Source: Calothrix sp. PCC 7103
GTDB lineage: Bacteria; Cyanobacteriota; Cyanobacteriia; Cyanobacteriales; Nostocaceae
Length of the DNA stretch: 64,000 nucleotides
Assembly (NCBI RefSeq): GCF_000331305.1
Contig: NZ_KB217478.1
Span: 1,208,564 to 1,272,563 of the forward strand
Direction of reading: 5' to 3'
The notes beneath the pieces were generated by a model, which searched no databases, was not told where the DNA came from, and saw only the letters and a program-made list of their open reading frames with translations. Below, one piece after another: positions 24,967 to 38,375 of the stretch (positions are counted from its first letter, which is position 1; each line of letters begins with the position of its first letter). A program made the position numbers and the translations under genes.

Positions 24967-26181
24967 ATGCGAATTTATGCTAATTCGCTTTTAATTGGGA
25001 GAGTAGCTGTGAGTCAAATTTTGTTACTCCTGGATAATAGACAAAATAGGCGCCTGTTAGTGAATACTTTGGCACAAACCAATGAAATAGTGGCGCCAGA
25101 AGCGTTATCTAGTAAGGAATTAGAAAAGTTAATACAGCAACCGTTTGATTTATGTATTTTGTGCAGCGTGATGTTAAAACGCTATCGTCAAGCACTGCAC
25201 ACACGTAAAGAAGCTGAGTATCCCGTTGTTTTGCCATATTTACTGGTTATTACCCAGAAACAGCTAAGAATAATAAATTATAATTCGCTGCATAGTATAG
25301 ATGAGCTAATTACAATACCAATAGTGAAACGTGAGTTACTTTTAAGAGCAGAAGTTTTATTAAGGTCACGCTTGTTGTCGCAGCAGATGCATACAGCGAA
25401 TAAAAAGCTATCAATGGAAATTGAACAGATACGCTGTTTAGAAACAGATATTCGTTCATCTTTAGAACGTGAACGTACACTAAATGAACTAAAGTCTCGG
25501 TTTGTATCGATGGTGTCGCATGAGTTTCGTTCACCCTTGCAAGTCATTTTATCTTCTTCGCAAATCATAGAGCAGCATGGTGATAGGCTTTCGTTGGAGA
25601 AAAAGCAGCAGTTTTTTCAACATATTAAAGCTAATGTTAAGAAAATGAATAAATTGTTAAATGATGTTTTAACGATTGGTGAGGTTGATTTAAAAAGGTT
25701 TAAAGCGGATATTAAGTCAATTAACTTATCTGATTTTTCGCGTGATTTAATTGAAGAAATTTGCCTAACATCAGAGCAACATCGCAAAATCGCATTTAAG
25801 TTTTACGGTGGTTATAATGATGTATATGTTAATGAAAATTTAATTCGTCACATTCTCGTTAACTTACTTTCTAATGCAGTTAAGTACTCATCTCCTGAAA
25901 AGGAGATTAATTTTACTTTACGTTGTCAAAATGGTGAAGCGATTTTTACAATTCAAGACAAAGGTATTGGTATTCCTCGCGAAGATAAAGAAAAACTATT
26001 TGGTTTATTTCAACGTGCCAGCAATGCCAAAGATATTCCTGGTACGGGGTTAGGACTTGCTATTGTGAAAAAATGTGTTGATTTGTATGCTGGTTCAATT
26101 GAACTAGAAAGTGAAGTAGGCGCCGGAACAACAGTGACGGTAAAATTACCAATACCTCAACCTGCACCTGTTTATCGATAG
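24967..26181 (+). CDS. Sensor histidine kinase with receiver-like N-terminus
   Basis: A 404-residue soluble kinase. Residues ~17-120 look like a degenerate receiver ('ILLLLDNRQNRRLLVNTLAQ') without the usual acidic pair. A coiled-coil follows, then the phospho-acceptor box 'VSMVSHEFRSPLQVILSSSQ' (His ~185), N box 'LVNLLSNAVKYSS', and G boxes 'DKGIGIP' and 'GTGLGLAI'. No membrane helix, so the signal is cytosolic. An alternative GTG start at 25009 would begin directly with the receiver-like part. No partner regulator is adjacent. Confidence 0.88.
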   Translation: MRIYANSLLIGRVAVSQILLLLDNRQNRRLLVNTLAQTNEIVAPEALSSKELEKLIQQPFDLCILCSVMLKRYRQALHTRKEAEYPVVLPYLLVITQKQLRIINYNSLHSIDELITIPIVKRELLLRAEVLLRSRLLSQQMHTANKKLSMEIEQIRCLETDIRSSLERERTLNELKSRFVSMVSHEFRSPLQVILSSSQIIEQHGDRLSLEKKQQFFQHIKANVKKMNKLLNDVLTIGEVDLKRFKADIKSINLSDFSRDLIEEICLTSEQHRKIAFKFYGGYNDVYVNENLIRHILVNLLSNAVKYSSPEKEINFTLRCQNGEAIFTIQDKGIGIPREDKEKLFGLFQRASNAKDIPGTGLGLAIVKKCVDLYAGSIELESEVGAGTTVTVKLPIPQPAPVYR

Positions 26182-26194
26182 GGCGCCTGGATGA

Positions 26195-26533
26195 TTAAGG
26201 TTCAATAAGCTTAAAACCCCAAGGTTTGATGACGGTGAGGGCAATTTCTCGGTCTATACCTTCATATACTTCCCATTCGGAGTTTTTGTCTTTGGGATGT
26301 CCCTCACCAACATGACCTGCAACTTTGATAATGGGCAGACCAGCTAAGCGGTTACGCTCCATTTCCTTTGTAAGTGGTAGTTTAATTATATGACCTCTAA
26401 ACTTGGAGGTGCTTTCTTTGGCTACAACTTCGCGAACGAGACAAATATCACCAGCAGTTCCCCAAGTAGTTTCGTAAATGTAAAGGAACGATATATAGGT
26501 TTTTGGTTTAATGGCTCTTCTAAGAACTTCCAT
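26195..26533 (-). CDS. Hypothetical protein
   Basis: The start at 26533 (MEVLRRAIKPKTYISFLYIY) is chosen over one nine codons upstream. The 112-residue soluble protein is charged, with 'GHIIKLPLTKEMERNRLAGL' and a C-terminal 'ALTVIKPWGFKLIEP'. No family recognised. It lies between the kinase and gyrB, converging on the former. Confidence 0.6.
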   Translation of the reverse strand: MEVLRRAIKPKTYISFLYIYETTWGTAGDICLVREVVAKESTSKFRGHIIKLPLTKEMERNRLAGLPIIKVAGHVGEGHPKDKNSEWEVYEGIDREIALTVIKPWGFKLIEP

Positions 26534-26695
26534 TATATATAATCCTGAAATGAGGCACAAAATATATTTTCATAATAAATACTAGCAGATTGTTACTGTC
26601 TCCGCCTCTTGGTTTCTGCCTGTATTTTAAATTACTTATGAAAAAAGGCTAGTTTTGAGGCTAGCCATTTTAAATATTAGTGATTGAAATCTGGA

Positions 26696-30333
<3,638 letters not shown>

Positions 30334-31233
30334 ATGACCGAATTCAAATTAATAGTCATATGTGGTGCAACAGCGACAGGGAAATCTGGGTTGGCGTTAG
30401 AATTAGCAACACGACTCAACACTATAATTATTAGTGCAGACTCGCGTTTAGTTTACCGTGAGTTTGATATTGGTACCGCCAAACCCACACCATCAGAGCT
30501 TGCAATGGTACCCCACTATATGATAGATATCTGCGACCCACTTGACACAATGACAGTTGCAGAATACCAAGACCAAGTTTACAACTTAATACAAACCTTG
30601 AAAGAAGAAACCCCTCTTTTAGTAGGAGGTACAGGTTTATACATAAAATCAATCGTAAAGGGTATGAAAATACCAAGAGTGGCACCAAATTATAACTTAA
30701 GAACCCAACTAGTAGAAACATTCACTCAAAGTCAATTATACGCAATGCTGCAACAAGTAGACTCAACTGCCGCATCAAAAATCCATCCTAACGACCCAGT
30801 ACGAACCCTTAGAGCGCTAGAAGTATATTACATTACAGGCATACCAATATCAGAACAACAGGGAGAAAACACTCCTTCCTACCCCATCCTACAAATAGGT
30901 TTAGATAGCGACCCGACACATCTAACACAACGTATTGCCCAGCGTACCGAAAAAATGATAGAAGACGGATTTATCGCAGAAGTCGAATATTTATCTTCTA
31001 AATACGGCGCCGACCTCCCCTTATTAAATACACTAGGTTATCAAGAAATTCGACAATACTTAGCAGGCGAAATTTCTCTAGAAAAAGCCAAAGAACTAAC
31101 GGTAATACATACCCGACAATTTGCCAAAAGACAACGGACATGGTTTCATGCATATCCAGAAATTGAATGGTTTGACATTCAATCACCATTATTATTAAAG
31201 CAAATATGGCAGAGAGTACAAAACTTTTTATGA
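30334..31233 (+). CDS. miaA: tRNA dimethylallyltransferase MiaA
   Basis: The start at 30334 (MTEFKLIVICGATATGKSGL) is preferred over six extra upstream codons. The 299-residue enzyme has P-loop 'GATATGKS', 'IISADSRLVYREFDIGTAKP', 'VGGTGLYIKSI' and 'LGYQEIRQYLAGE'. It adds a dimethylallyl group to A37 of tRNAs that read codons starting with U. Overlaps the next gene by ATGA. Confidence 0.94.
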   Translation: MTEFKLIVICGATATGKSGLALELATRLNTIIISADSRLVYREFDIGTAKPTPSELAMVPHYMIDICDPLDTMTVAEYQDQVYNLIQTLKEETPLLVGGTGLYIKSIVKGMKIPRVAPNYNLRTQLVETFTQSQLYAMLQQVDSTAASKIHPNDPVRTLRALEVYYITGIPISEQQGENTPSYPILQIGLDSDPTHLTQRIAQRTEKMIEDGFIAEVEYLSSKYGADLPLLNTLGYQEIRQYLAGEISLEKAKELTVIHTRQFAKRQRTWFHAYPEIEWFDIQSPLLLKQIWQRVQNFL

Positions 31234-31973
31234 ATATTATAATATTAATCTCTATTAGTCTCAACTTGCTAGCATTTATATTAGCTTGTTTGTTGACCAT
31301 TAAAAACGGAGGAATAGATTACTGGCACCAAAAACTCTCCAATATAAACATCTCTAATATATCAGATGTACAGAACCCACCGTATTACCAACATAAAACA
31401 AGTCAATTTGAAATATTGCCAATAAAACTTAACACAATAATTTTTCTTGGAGACAGTATAACCGACGAAGGAGAATGGACAGAGCTGTTAGGAAACCTAA
31501 ACATTCAGAACCGTGGTATATCTGGTGACACTACAGAGAGAATATTAAGGCGCCTAGATACAATCATTAAAAATCATCCCAAACAAATATTTTTGATGGT
31601 TGGTATTAATGACTTACACATGCTCAAAAAATCAGTGGTAGCAACAGTAGAGGGGTATAAACAAATTTTAAATCAGTTTCAGGAGCAATTGCCTAACACC
31701 CAAGTATATATTCAAAGTGTCTTACCTGTAAACAATAATATCTATTTGTATTGGGCAGATAACCAGAAAGTGATAGACTTGAATAGGGAGTTACAAAAGT
31801 TAGCAGTGCAGTATAACTATAAATATATAGACATACATTCTCATCTTGTTGATACACAGCAACAATTAGGCGCCGAGTTTACGAGTGATGGGCTACACTT
31901 AAATGGCAAAGCGTATTTGATATGGAGGGAACTATTGGCAACGGATTTAACAGATGTAACAACGGATGGTTGA
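31230..31973 (+). CDS. SGNH/GDSL-family hydrolase
   Basis: The start at 31230 overlaps the miaA stop (ATGA) and yields 247 residues with an N-terminal membrane anchor ('IIILISISLNLLAFILACLL'). Catalytic blocks: I 'IIFLGDSITDEGEW' (nucleophile Ser), III 'VGINDLH' (Asn), V 'DGLHLNGKAY' (Asp and His). Probably an anchored esterase or lipase; substrate unknown. Translationally coupled to miaA. Confidence 0.85.
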   Translation: MNIIILISISLNLLAFILACLLTIKNGGIDYWHQKLSNINISNISDVQNPPYYQHKTSQFEILPIKLNTIIFLGDSITDEGEWTELLGNLNIQNRGISGDTTERILRRLDTIIKNHPKQIFLMVGINDLHMLKKSVVATVEGYKQILNQFQEQLPNTQVYIQSVLPVNNNIYLYWADNQKVIDLNRELQKLAVQYNYKYIDIHSHLVDTQQQLGAEFTSDGLHLNGKAYLIWRELLATDLTDVTTDG

Positions 31974-32290
31974 TTTTTTATTTTGTGATTATGGCATTGG
32001 GGTTAGTTATATTTGATGCTTCTGTTCCTAATGTGCTATCAGGTACTATTTATCCATGCGCTGGTTGATATATAATTATACTGAATAGCAATATTAGTCA
32101 GTAATAGCGATTCTGGCGCCGACTAATTGAATATATTACCTTCATAAAAAGCTTTTGTTAACTGTAAGATCGAACTTTAATTGTATTTAGTATCTTATAT
32201 CACATTGTATCTATTTTAATATCAAGAAAATAAGTAAGAGGACAGATGACAAACTGTCCTACAAGAGAATGTAGATATTATACAAAATCG
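31974..32290. other. Intergenic region
   Basis: AT-rich, one GGCGCC at about 32116. No gene or strong hairpin recognised. Confidence 0.35.
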
Positions 32291-32548
32291 CTATTGAACG
32301 TTAAATAGCGTGTTGTTATAATATCTTTTCATTAAGCTTTCATAAGTTTTTGTAATTTTGGCTTGCTCCGTTTGTCGGTCAGCCAATTTGATTATAAATA
32401 TAAATGGTAAAAAAAGTAAAACTAAGCCTAAAAATGCACCTAGCCCAATCACCAAAAAACAAGCAATCAACCCATAGATTAACTGTGATGTATAATTAGT
32501 CGCAGGTGCCGCTGTTACATCACCACAACCTTCCAAGTTACGATACAT
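32291..32548 (-). CDS. Small membrane protein, hypothetical
   Basis: An 85-residue protein with one long hydrophobic segment that could be two helices ('LIYGLIACFLVIGLGAFLGL' then 'VLLFLPFIFII') and a charged C-terminus. No family recognised. It stands alone upstream of the hairpin at 32651. Confidence 0.55.
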   Translation of the reverse strand: MYRNLEGCGDVTAAPATNYTSQLIYGLIACFLVIGLGAFLGLVLLFLPFIFIIKLADRQTEQAKITKTYESLMKRYYNNTLFNVQ

Positions 32549-32650
32549 ATATGATTGGGTTAAAAAATATAAAACACACTTAACATCGTTATCATATCCT
32601 CTTACCTAGAAAAAATAGTGTTAAAAAGCTAACAAGTATTAAAGATTATT

Positions 32651-32687
32651 ATTTTACTTTGTGCGCCATTGGCGCACAAAGTAAAAT
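32651..32687. repeat. Perfect 17-bp inverted repeat with 3-nt loop
   Basis: Arms ATTTTACTTTGTGCGCC and GGCGCACAAAGTAAAAT flank ATT. A CGCAAAGG tandem repeat follows at about 32735-32765. It could act as a bidirectional terminator or be a small mobile palindrome. Confidence 0.75.
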
Positions 32688-32828
32688 ATATATAGCATTC
32701 CTAATTGATTTGTAAAAAATGATGCTTATGTAACGAACCGCAAAGGGCGCAAAGGACGCAAAGGAAGGAAAGAAAGAAGGGAAATATTTTACAAGTGATT
32801 TAGGATTGCTATATGTAATAAATAAATT

Positions 32829-34058
32829 ATGTTTACTCGTAGTCGTCGTAACCTAACTTACTTGTTTGCTCTGCCAATGGGTAGTATCCTTGTTGTCTTT
32901 GCAGGGGTTGCTTATTACTTGGGAGTTGAGCAGGAACTAAAGGTATTTGATGAGACTTTGTTCAATAGAGCTAAAGCTGTTGTAAATCAAGCGCGTTACT
33001 CTGGAGGCGCCATACAATATGACTTAGCTGGCTCTCTACTCTTAAATGGTGATTCTAAGGATATACGCTTATATAATAGTCAAGGCAAATTAATTGAGCA
33101 TCGAGGAAAAGAACCCGAACGTCTATTAATTGTATCACCAGGTTTTCGGACAATATATATAAGTCAAACAAAACAGCGTTTGAGAGAAGCGACGTTAGCA
33201 GTCCACAAAAATAAATATATATTGATTGGATATATACAAATAACTGCTCCATTAACTTCGCTGGAGGAAAGACTTAATCGTTATAGATTGTTTTTAGCTC
33301 TTGGTGTACCCATTACCTTTATCATCATTGGAATAACAGGATGGTATTTAGGAGGACTAGCGATGCAACCAACTCGTCGAGCTTACGAGCAGTTACAGCG
33401 CTTTACTGCTGACGCTTCTCATGAACTACGAGCGCCTATTGCTGCAATGTTAAGTAATGCCCAAGTTGCCCTTATACCACCATACGACGAAACTGAGCAA
33501 CAATTTCGCTTACAGAATATCATCAAAACAGCCAAGTCTATGAGTAGCTTGGTTAGTAACTTACTATTCCTATCACGCCATGAAGGCGCCTTAAATTTAG
33601 ATAGCTTACCCAATGTCAACCTTGTTGAACTCTTAAAAACACTCGCTTCAGAATATCAATCCCAAAATAACCATTCTAATCTTACGGTACAACTACCAGA
33701 AAAACCCGTATATATCAAAGCCGATGCTGATTTATTAAAACAAGCTATTATTAACCTGCTAGATAACGCCTTTAAATATACTTCCAATCAAAAAATAGTA
33801 GAATTAAAACTATTATCACAGCCACACGGCACGATTATCGAAGTCAAAGATAATGGTATCGGTATTCCCCAAGAAGACTTGCCGCATATATTTGAAAGAT
33901 TTTACCGTGTAGACAAAGCGAGAACAAGAAACTCAGGAGGGTTTGGTTTAGGGTTAGCAATAGTTAAGCAAATAGTACAAGCACATCAGGGAGAAATAAC
34001 AGTGAATAGCATTTTAGAGAATGGTTCTACTTTTCAAATTAAATTACCCGTGGCTTAA
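32829..34058 (+). CDS. Membrane sensor histidine kinase
   Basis: A 409-residue two-helix sensor kinase: first helix 'YLFALPMGSILVVFAGVAYY', a periplasmic domain of ~125 residues, second helix 'LFLALGVPITFIIIGITGWY', then the phospho-acceptor box 'FTADASHELRAPIAAMLSNA' (His ~197), N box 'IINLLDNAFKYTS', and 'DNGIGIP', 'GFGLGLAI'. It resembles the cyanobacterial RppB/NrsS type of sensor. No adjacent response regulator; the OmpR-type regulator at 10642 is one distant candidate partner. Confidence 0.9.
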   Translation: MFTRSRRNLTYLFALPMGSILVVFAGVAYYLGVEQELKVFDETLFNRAKAVVNQARYSGGAIQYDLAGSLLLNGDSKDIRLYNSQGKLIEHRGKEPERLLIVSPGFRTIYISQTKQRLREATLAVHKNKYILIGYIQITAPLTSLEERLNRYRLFLALGVPITFIIIGITGWYLGGLAMQPTRRAYEQLQRFTADASHELRAPIAAMLSNAQVALIPPYDETEQQFRLQNIIKTAKSMSSLVSNLLFLSRHEGALNLDSLPNVNLVELLKTLASEYQSQNNHSNLTVQLPEKPVYIKADADLLKQAIINLLDNAFKYTSNQKIVELKLLSQPHGTIIEVKDNGIGIPQEDLPHIFERFYRVDKARTRNSGGFGLGLAIVKQIVQAHQGEITVNSILENGSTFQIKLPVA

Positions 34059-34064
34059 AATGTG

Positions 34065-34085
34065 GCACAGGCATCCTGCCTGTGC
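34065..34085. terminator. Bidirectional terminator-like hairpin
   Basis: GCACAGGCA/TGCCTGTGC stem with 3-nt loop between two converging genes. Part of a 'GGCATCCTGCC' repeat family seen also near 1287, 23876, 49815 and 57145. Confidence 0.6.
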
Positions 34086-34090
34086 TTTGA

Positions 34091-35023
34091 TTATATAGTT
34101 GACACCCATTCTTTAATTAGTGCATTTACTTGGTCTGGTATTTCGTCATGAGGACAGTGACCAGCATTTAGAAAATGCTCAGTTAAATTTGCGTAGTAAC
34201 CACGAAACTGTTTAGAGCGTTCGCGAGCATTCATCCAAGGGTCAGCTTCTCCCCATAATATTAGTAATGGGCAAGTTAATTGTTTTAATAGAATATCAAC
34301 CTTTTCTCCTTGGGGAGTGCTGAACATCGAAGCGAAAACATCAAAGGCGCCTTCATCACACGATGGACGATATATATCTTCTACTAATTGGTCGGTGATA
34401 GCACTTTTATTCAGGTATACTTTTTCAAGGGTTTGTCGAATAACCCAACGCTGACGTGCGTATTGAAACATCAAAAATTGAGCAAATGGCTGTTTGAATA
34501 TTAACTTTGCGATATCTCCAAACAATTTTTGTACCATATCAGGTTGTTTGGGCGGTTGAATTTCACTTTGTACAGCTTCCGGTTCCGAAGATGACTGAGT
34601 ATCACTAAATGGACCAGCACTATTAAGTAATATTAACCCCGCTGCTGCATCTGGACGCTGTGCAGCTAGACATAAAGAAGCATAACCACCAAGTGAGTTA
34701 CCAGCAAGAACAGCTTTATTCCCAATAACCTGGGTAATAAAATCGTAAAGTTGGTCACACCACAAATTACCGCTATACTCTAACTTTGGTTTTGCGGACC
34801 TTCCATAACCAATTAAATCGATAGCATATACCTCAAAGCTCTGCGAAAGCTCTGCAATATTTTTGCGCCAATGGTCAGTAGAGGCGCCGAAACCATGTAC
34901 TAATAATAAAGCTGGTCTTGACGGACGCTTTTCTCCAGCTTGGACATAATAAACATTATGTCCTCGCCATTGCCAATACTTGCCAGGAATAGAAGAGGTA
35001 GGATATACCGTAGCTGCCTGCAT
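34091..35023 (-). CDS. Alpha/beta-fold hydrolase
   Basis: The start at 35023 (MQAATVYPTSSIPGKYWQWR) is preferred over ten extra codons. About 310 residues: oxyanion-hole 'LLVHGFGASTDHWR', nucleophile elbow 'VLAGNSLGGYASL' (Ser in GNSLGG), acid in 'ILWGEADPW', and His in 'NAGHCPHDE'. A cytosolic esterase or related hydrolase of the kind common in cyanobacteria; substrate unknown. Confidence 0.87.
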   Translation of the reverse strand: MQAATVYPTSSIPGKYWQWRGHNVYYVQAGEKRPSRPALLLVHGFGASTDHWRKNIAELSQSFEVYAIDLIGYGRSAKPKLEYSGNLWCDQLYDFITQVIGNKAVLAGNSLGGYASLCLAAQRPDAAAGLILLNSAGPFSDTQSSSEPEAVQSEIQPPKQPDMVQKLFGDIAKLIFKQPFAQFLMFQYARQRWVIRQTLEKVYLNKSAITDQLVEDIYRPSCDEGAFDVFASMFSTPQGEKVDILLKQLTCPLLILWGEADPWMNARERSKQFRGYYANLTEHFLNAGHCPHDEIPDQVNALIKEWVSTI

Positions 35024-35110
35024 AATTAAGAAATGTAAAGTAACCTTTAACAATCTTAAACTTTTTACAGTGCAGACAGGATACGGAATAACACACCTCG
35101 GTTGGAGAGT

Positions 35111-35737
35111 TTATCGCAAATTAGCTGGGATATCTTTAGGAATAGTCCAATAATAAACCGTTCGACCATTAACATTAGCAGTTTGCTCAGGTTTCCAGTC
35201 ACCCATATCAAAAGCGTGAGAAACAATACGAGTACCTGGTTTAAGCTGTTTAAACAACTGTGGTCGCAATTTGACATTAAGTTCTGGTAGCAAATATAGT
35301 GTCACTACCGTAGCTTTACTGAAATCACTCTTAAACAAGTCTTGTTGAAGGAACGTAACCTTATCGCTAACACCTTCTTTTTTCGCATTTGCGTTAGCTT
35401 CTTTAATACGCTCTGGGTCAATATCTATCCCAGTTCCTCTCATCCCAAACCTTTTTGCTGCAGTAATAGGAATTCTACCGTCACCGCTGCCAAGGTCAAA
35501 CAAAATATCATCTTTTCCGACTTTAGCCATAGACAACATTTTGTCTACAACCTCTGGTGGTGTTGGTACATAAACCACATCAGGAGTACGTTCTCTGGGT
35601 TGTGCAGGCGCCGTTTGCTGCACTTCTTGTGCATTTGTTGTAGGCGCCTGAGCTACGTTTTTTGAGTCAACCTGTTGCGTGCAGCTAGCTAAAAGTAAGC
35701 TACTTACACCTAAAGTTGCGAGTAAAGTTTTGAGCAT
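35111..35737 (-). CDS. Lipoprotein class I SAM methyltransferase-like protein
   Basis: The start at 35737 places a lipoprotein signal first ('LLATLGVSSLLLASC', lipobox LLASC). The 208-residue protein then has a methyltransferase core: 'ILFDLGSGDGRIPITAAKRF', 'GTGIDIDPERIKEANANAK' and 'VTLYLLPELNVKLRP'. A secreted, lipid-anchored methyltransferase fold is unusual, but this family is recurrent in bacteria. Its substrate is not known. Confidence 0.8.
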   Translation of the reverse strand: MLKTLLATLGVSSLLLASCTQQVDSKNVAQAPTTNAQEVQQTAPAQPRERTPDVVYVPTPPEVVDKMLSMAKVGKDDILFDLGSGDGRIPITAAKRFGMRGTGIDIDPERIKEANANAKKEGVSDKVTFLQQDLFKSDFSKATVVTLYLLPELNVKLRPQLFKQLKPGTRIVSHAFDMGDWKPEQTANVNGRTVYYWTIPKDIPANLR

Positions 35738-35845
35738 AATGTTTTGATAAGGGGGATAGTAAAAGTGCATAGAAACCGGGCTTCTTAGCAAAATTTGCTT
35801 GATAAATTAAATTTTTGAAAAGAAGCCCGGTTTCTTTCTGGTTAG

Positions 35846-37177
35846 TTATTGCTTATTACCTAAAAGCAATATGGGAACTCCAGTTAACAAGACCAAAACA
35901 CCGACAGTACCGCCTATGCCTGTATAGTTAATGCTGGAGTACAGCAAGTATGCACAGGTGGCACAAAATAGTAGAGGAATAATGGGATAAAGCGGTACTT
36001 TGAAAGGACGTTCAATTTCTGGCTCACGATGACGCAGTACGAATAAGGCAATACCAGACAGAAGGAAAAAGAGCCAAAATACTGGCGCCGTATATTCGAC
36101 CATCGTTTTAAAGCCGTTACGAGTTATGGCACCAAGTATTATGAGTAAAAGAGCGATGCCAGCTTGAACTAAGAGAGCATTCGCGGGTGTACTCTTACTA
36201 CTCCAGCGACCGAGGAAAGCAAATTTACGAAAATCTTGTCCAAGTGCATAGTTACTGCGGGCGCCTGTAAAGATAGTGGCGTTTGCCGCACCCAATGCAG
36301 AAACAGCAATTAGAAAACTGAGAAACTTCGCTCCGCCTTCACCTAAAGCACGACGCATCAAATCAGCAGCAGGCGCCTTAGAATTTGCCATATCTACTAT
36401 ACCTAAACCGTGCAAATATGCCAGGTTAATTAATAAATAGATAACTGTTATGATGGCGATACTTCCTAATAATACCTTTACCATATTGCGCTGTGCGCCG
36501 CGTACCTCCGCAGAGAGATATGCAGCTTCATTCCATCCACCGTAAGTTAGCAATACAAACACCATCGCTAACCCAAAAGTAGTAGTTTGGTTAGGAGCAG
36601 GCGCCGTACTTGCTCTTTCGGCGGTAGCAAAAAAAATACCAACACCAATAACAAGCAATAAGCCTAAAATTTTAGCGGCAGTAAGAAGATTTTGTGTCCA
36701 TCTACCTGAATTAATACCTATAACGTTTAAGAACGTCAGCATTATAACTGCCAAAATAGCGTAAATATCTGCCGAATATTCTCCCAACGGTAAAAGCTGT
36801 GAAGTATAATCTCCAAACACAAAACCTAGCAAAGCAATTGAACCCGTTTGAACAACTGCCATACGTGCCCAAGCAAATAGAAATGCCAGCTTGTCACCAA
36901 ATGCGCGATGTATATAATGATAAGTTCCACCCGCATGAGGGAATGTAGTTGCTAACTCCGCATAACACAAGGCACCGACTAAAGACATAATTCCACCTAG
37001 CAACCAAGCAGTTAGTGCAACTTGTGCATTTGCTGTATTAGCCGCAACTAAAGCAGGTGTCTCGAAAATGCCTACACCAACAACCATTCCCACTATCAAA
37101 GCACACGCATCAACAGTAGAAAGCGTTGGCTTTGGAGTAGATATTTCTGACTCAGACAGTGTAGTTTTTGATGCCAT
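35846..37177 (-). CDS. APC-family amino acid permease
   Basis: The start at 37177 (MASKTTLSESEIS) is preferred over 26 codons of extra upstream frame. The 443-residue protein has about 12 helices, beginning 'ALIVGMVVGVGIFETPALVA' (the GxGIF motif of APC transporters), and 'ALCYAELATTFPHAGGTYHY'. It imports or exchanges amino acids or polyamines at the inner membrane. The gene faces away from the HxlR regulator. Confidence 0.9.
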   Translation of the reverse strand: MASKTTLSESEISTPKPTLSTVDACALIVGMVVGVGIFETPALVAANTANAQVALTAWLLGGIMSLVGALCYAELATTFPHAGGTYHYIHRAFGDKLAFLFAWARMAVVQTGSIALLGFVFGDYTSQLLPLGEYSADIYAILAVIMLTFLNVIGINSGRWTQNLLTAAKILGLLLVIGVGIFFATAERASTAPAPNQTTTFGLAMVFVLLTYGGWNEAAYLSAEVRGAQRNMVKVLLGSIAIITVIYLLINLAYLHGLGIVDMANSKAPAADLMRRALGEGGAKFLSFLIAVSALGAANATIFTGARSNYALGQDFRKFAFLGRWSSKSTPANALLVQAGIALLLIILGAITRNGFKTMVEYTAPVFWLFFLLSGIALFVLRHREPEIERPFKVPLYPIIPLLFCATCAYLLYSSINYTGIGGTVGVLVLLTGVPILLLGNKQ

Positions 37178-37624
37178 AATATTTATTGGGATGGTTTTAC
37201 TGATAACGCTCAGACGCAGTAGAAACTCTAGTTTTATTAAAATTTTAATAATCAATCAATATGCATTATTTATATACATTCTTAAACAAATGCGTGTGTA
37301 TAAAAAAATAGCACCAGTGCCAGTGTTTGCTTGACAGGTCAAGACATACTCATACGTTCGTACATTATCAAGTATTCAAAACTTTGATAAATCCCCCATG
37401 AAAGTTTTATGAAAACATTTTAATATTTTATTTATATATTTTATAAAGTTTTTTTCATAAAGAAATATTACTTTAGGAGGATGCTAATTTAAATAAACTG
37501 GGTTTATAAGCGAAATCGTCATTTAAATTACAATATTTCAATGAAGAAACTTGGTTTCTAAGATTTACGTTATATAAAACATCACGTGCCAAAATGGAAT
37601 GAACAGTAAACACATAACAACACT
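37178..37624. other. Intergenic region between APC permease and hxlR
   Basis: A 447-bp divergent promoter region. It holds two degenerate 'GAAAC..GGTTTCTAAG' repeats (about 37495-37562) of the family widespread in this window. No gene seen. Confidence 0.4.
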
Positions 37625-37960
37625 ATGCATCTCGACTCTAAAAACCATGCCCGACTCACGTGTGAAGTTGAATCAACGATAAAAGTTATAGGGGGACGTT
37701 GGAAAGTTTTGATTATTCGTGAACTAATGACAGTCAAACGCTTTGGTCAACTACAGCGCGCGTTACCTGGAATAACTCAAAAAATGTTGACTCAACAACT
37801 GCGCGAACTCGAAGACGACGGAATTGTTAGGCGCCAAGTTTACCCACAAATTCCGCCAAAAGTAGAATATGAGTTAACACCGCTCGGAGAAACGCTCAAA
37901 CCCCTCCTCTATGCAATGCACGAATGGGGTGTCAAATATTTACAACAAAAAAATCAATAA
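37625..37960 (+). CDS. HxlR-family transcriptional regulator
   Basis: A 111-residue winged-helix protein. The Cys-containing N-terminus 'RLTCEVESTIKVIGGRWKVL' and 'ALPGITQKMLTQQLRELEDDG' then 'PKVEYELTPLGETL' are the HxlR signature. Members often sense reactive electrophiles or oxidants through that Cys. The target may be the divergent APC permease or an unlinked gene. The 3' end nearly meets the converging gene at 37974. Confidence 0.92.
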   Translation: MHLDSKNHARLTCEVESTIKVIGGRWKVLIIRELMTVKRFGQLQRALPGITQKMLTQQLRELEDDGIVRRQVYPQIPPKVEYELTPLGETLKPLLYAMHEWGVKYLQQKNQ

Positions 37961-37973
37961 CATTATATATACA

Positions 37974-38375
37974 TCAATTCTCCAAACCTTCCAAATATTC
38001 AACTGCTGCATCCAACTGAGATGGGTACCCTTGAGAAAAACTTTCAAACCAAAGTCCCTCTGGAGAGAGCGGTTCTAACTCAGATAACCAAATTTGCGCT
38101 TGCTGCTTTAAAGCATCACGCTTTCTCTGCCGCTCCTCTAACACACGAATACGCTCTGCCTCAAGTTCTTGCTGTCGTTGTAACTCTATTGCTAAATCTT
38201 TCTCATCAAAATCAGCTTTGACATCAGCCAACAGTTTATCTAGACCAATCGGTTTATCTGATGATACAAAATTATTTAATGTACGTATGTTCGGACGCTG
38301 TGATTGAGATTGTGATTTAGGCGCCTGTGTATATTCGTTCTGAATTTCAGCGAGTAGCTTATCAATTTCATCCAT
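37974..38375 (-). CDS. Slr1339-family salt-stress-like protein
   Basis: A 133-residue soluble cyanobacterial protein: 'MDEIDKLLAEIQNEYTQ' N-terminus, a Gln/Arg/Glu-rich coiled coil ('ELQRQQELEAERIRVLEERQ'), and a conserved-looking tail 'SPEGLWFESFSQGYPSQLDA'. The pattern recalls the cyanobacterial family named after Slr1339; that assignment is by memory and moderate. Function unknown. Confidence 0.65.
   Translation of the reverse strand: MDEIDKLLAEIQNEYTQAPKSQSQSQRPNIRTLNNFVSSDKPIGLDKLLADVKADFDEKDLAIELQRQQELEAERIRVLEERQRKRDALKQQAQIWLSELEPLSPEGLWFESFSQGYPSQLDAAVEYLEGLEN

Noticed and set aside
24967-26181. A true receiver domain at the kinase N-terminus
   Set aside because: The acidic pocket and phospho-acceptor Asp are not in place, so it is called receiver-like only.
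26561-26695. A small gene between the hypothetical protein and gyrB
   Set aside because: No frame of useful length or ribosome-binding site is present.
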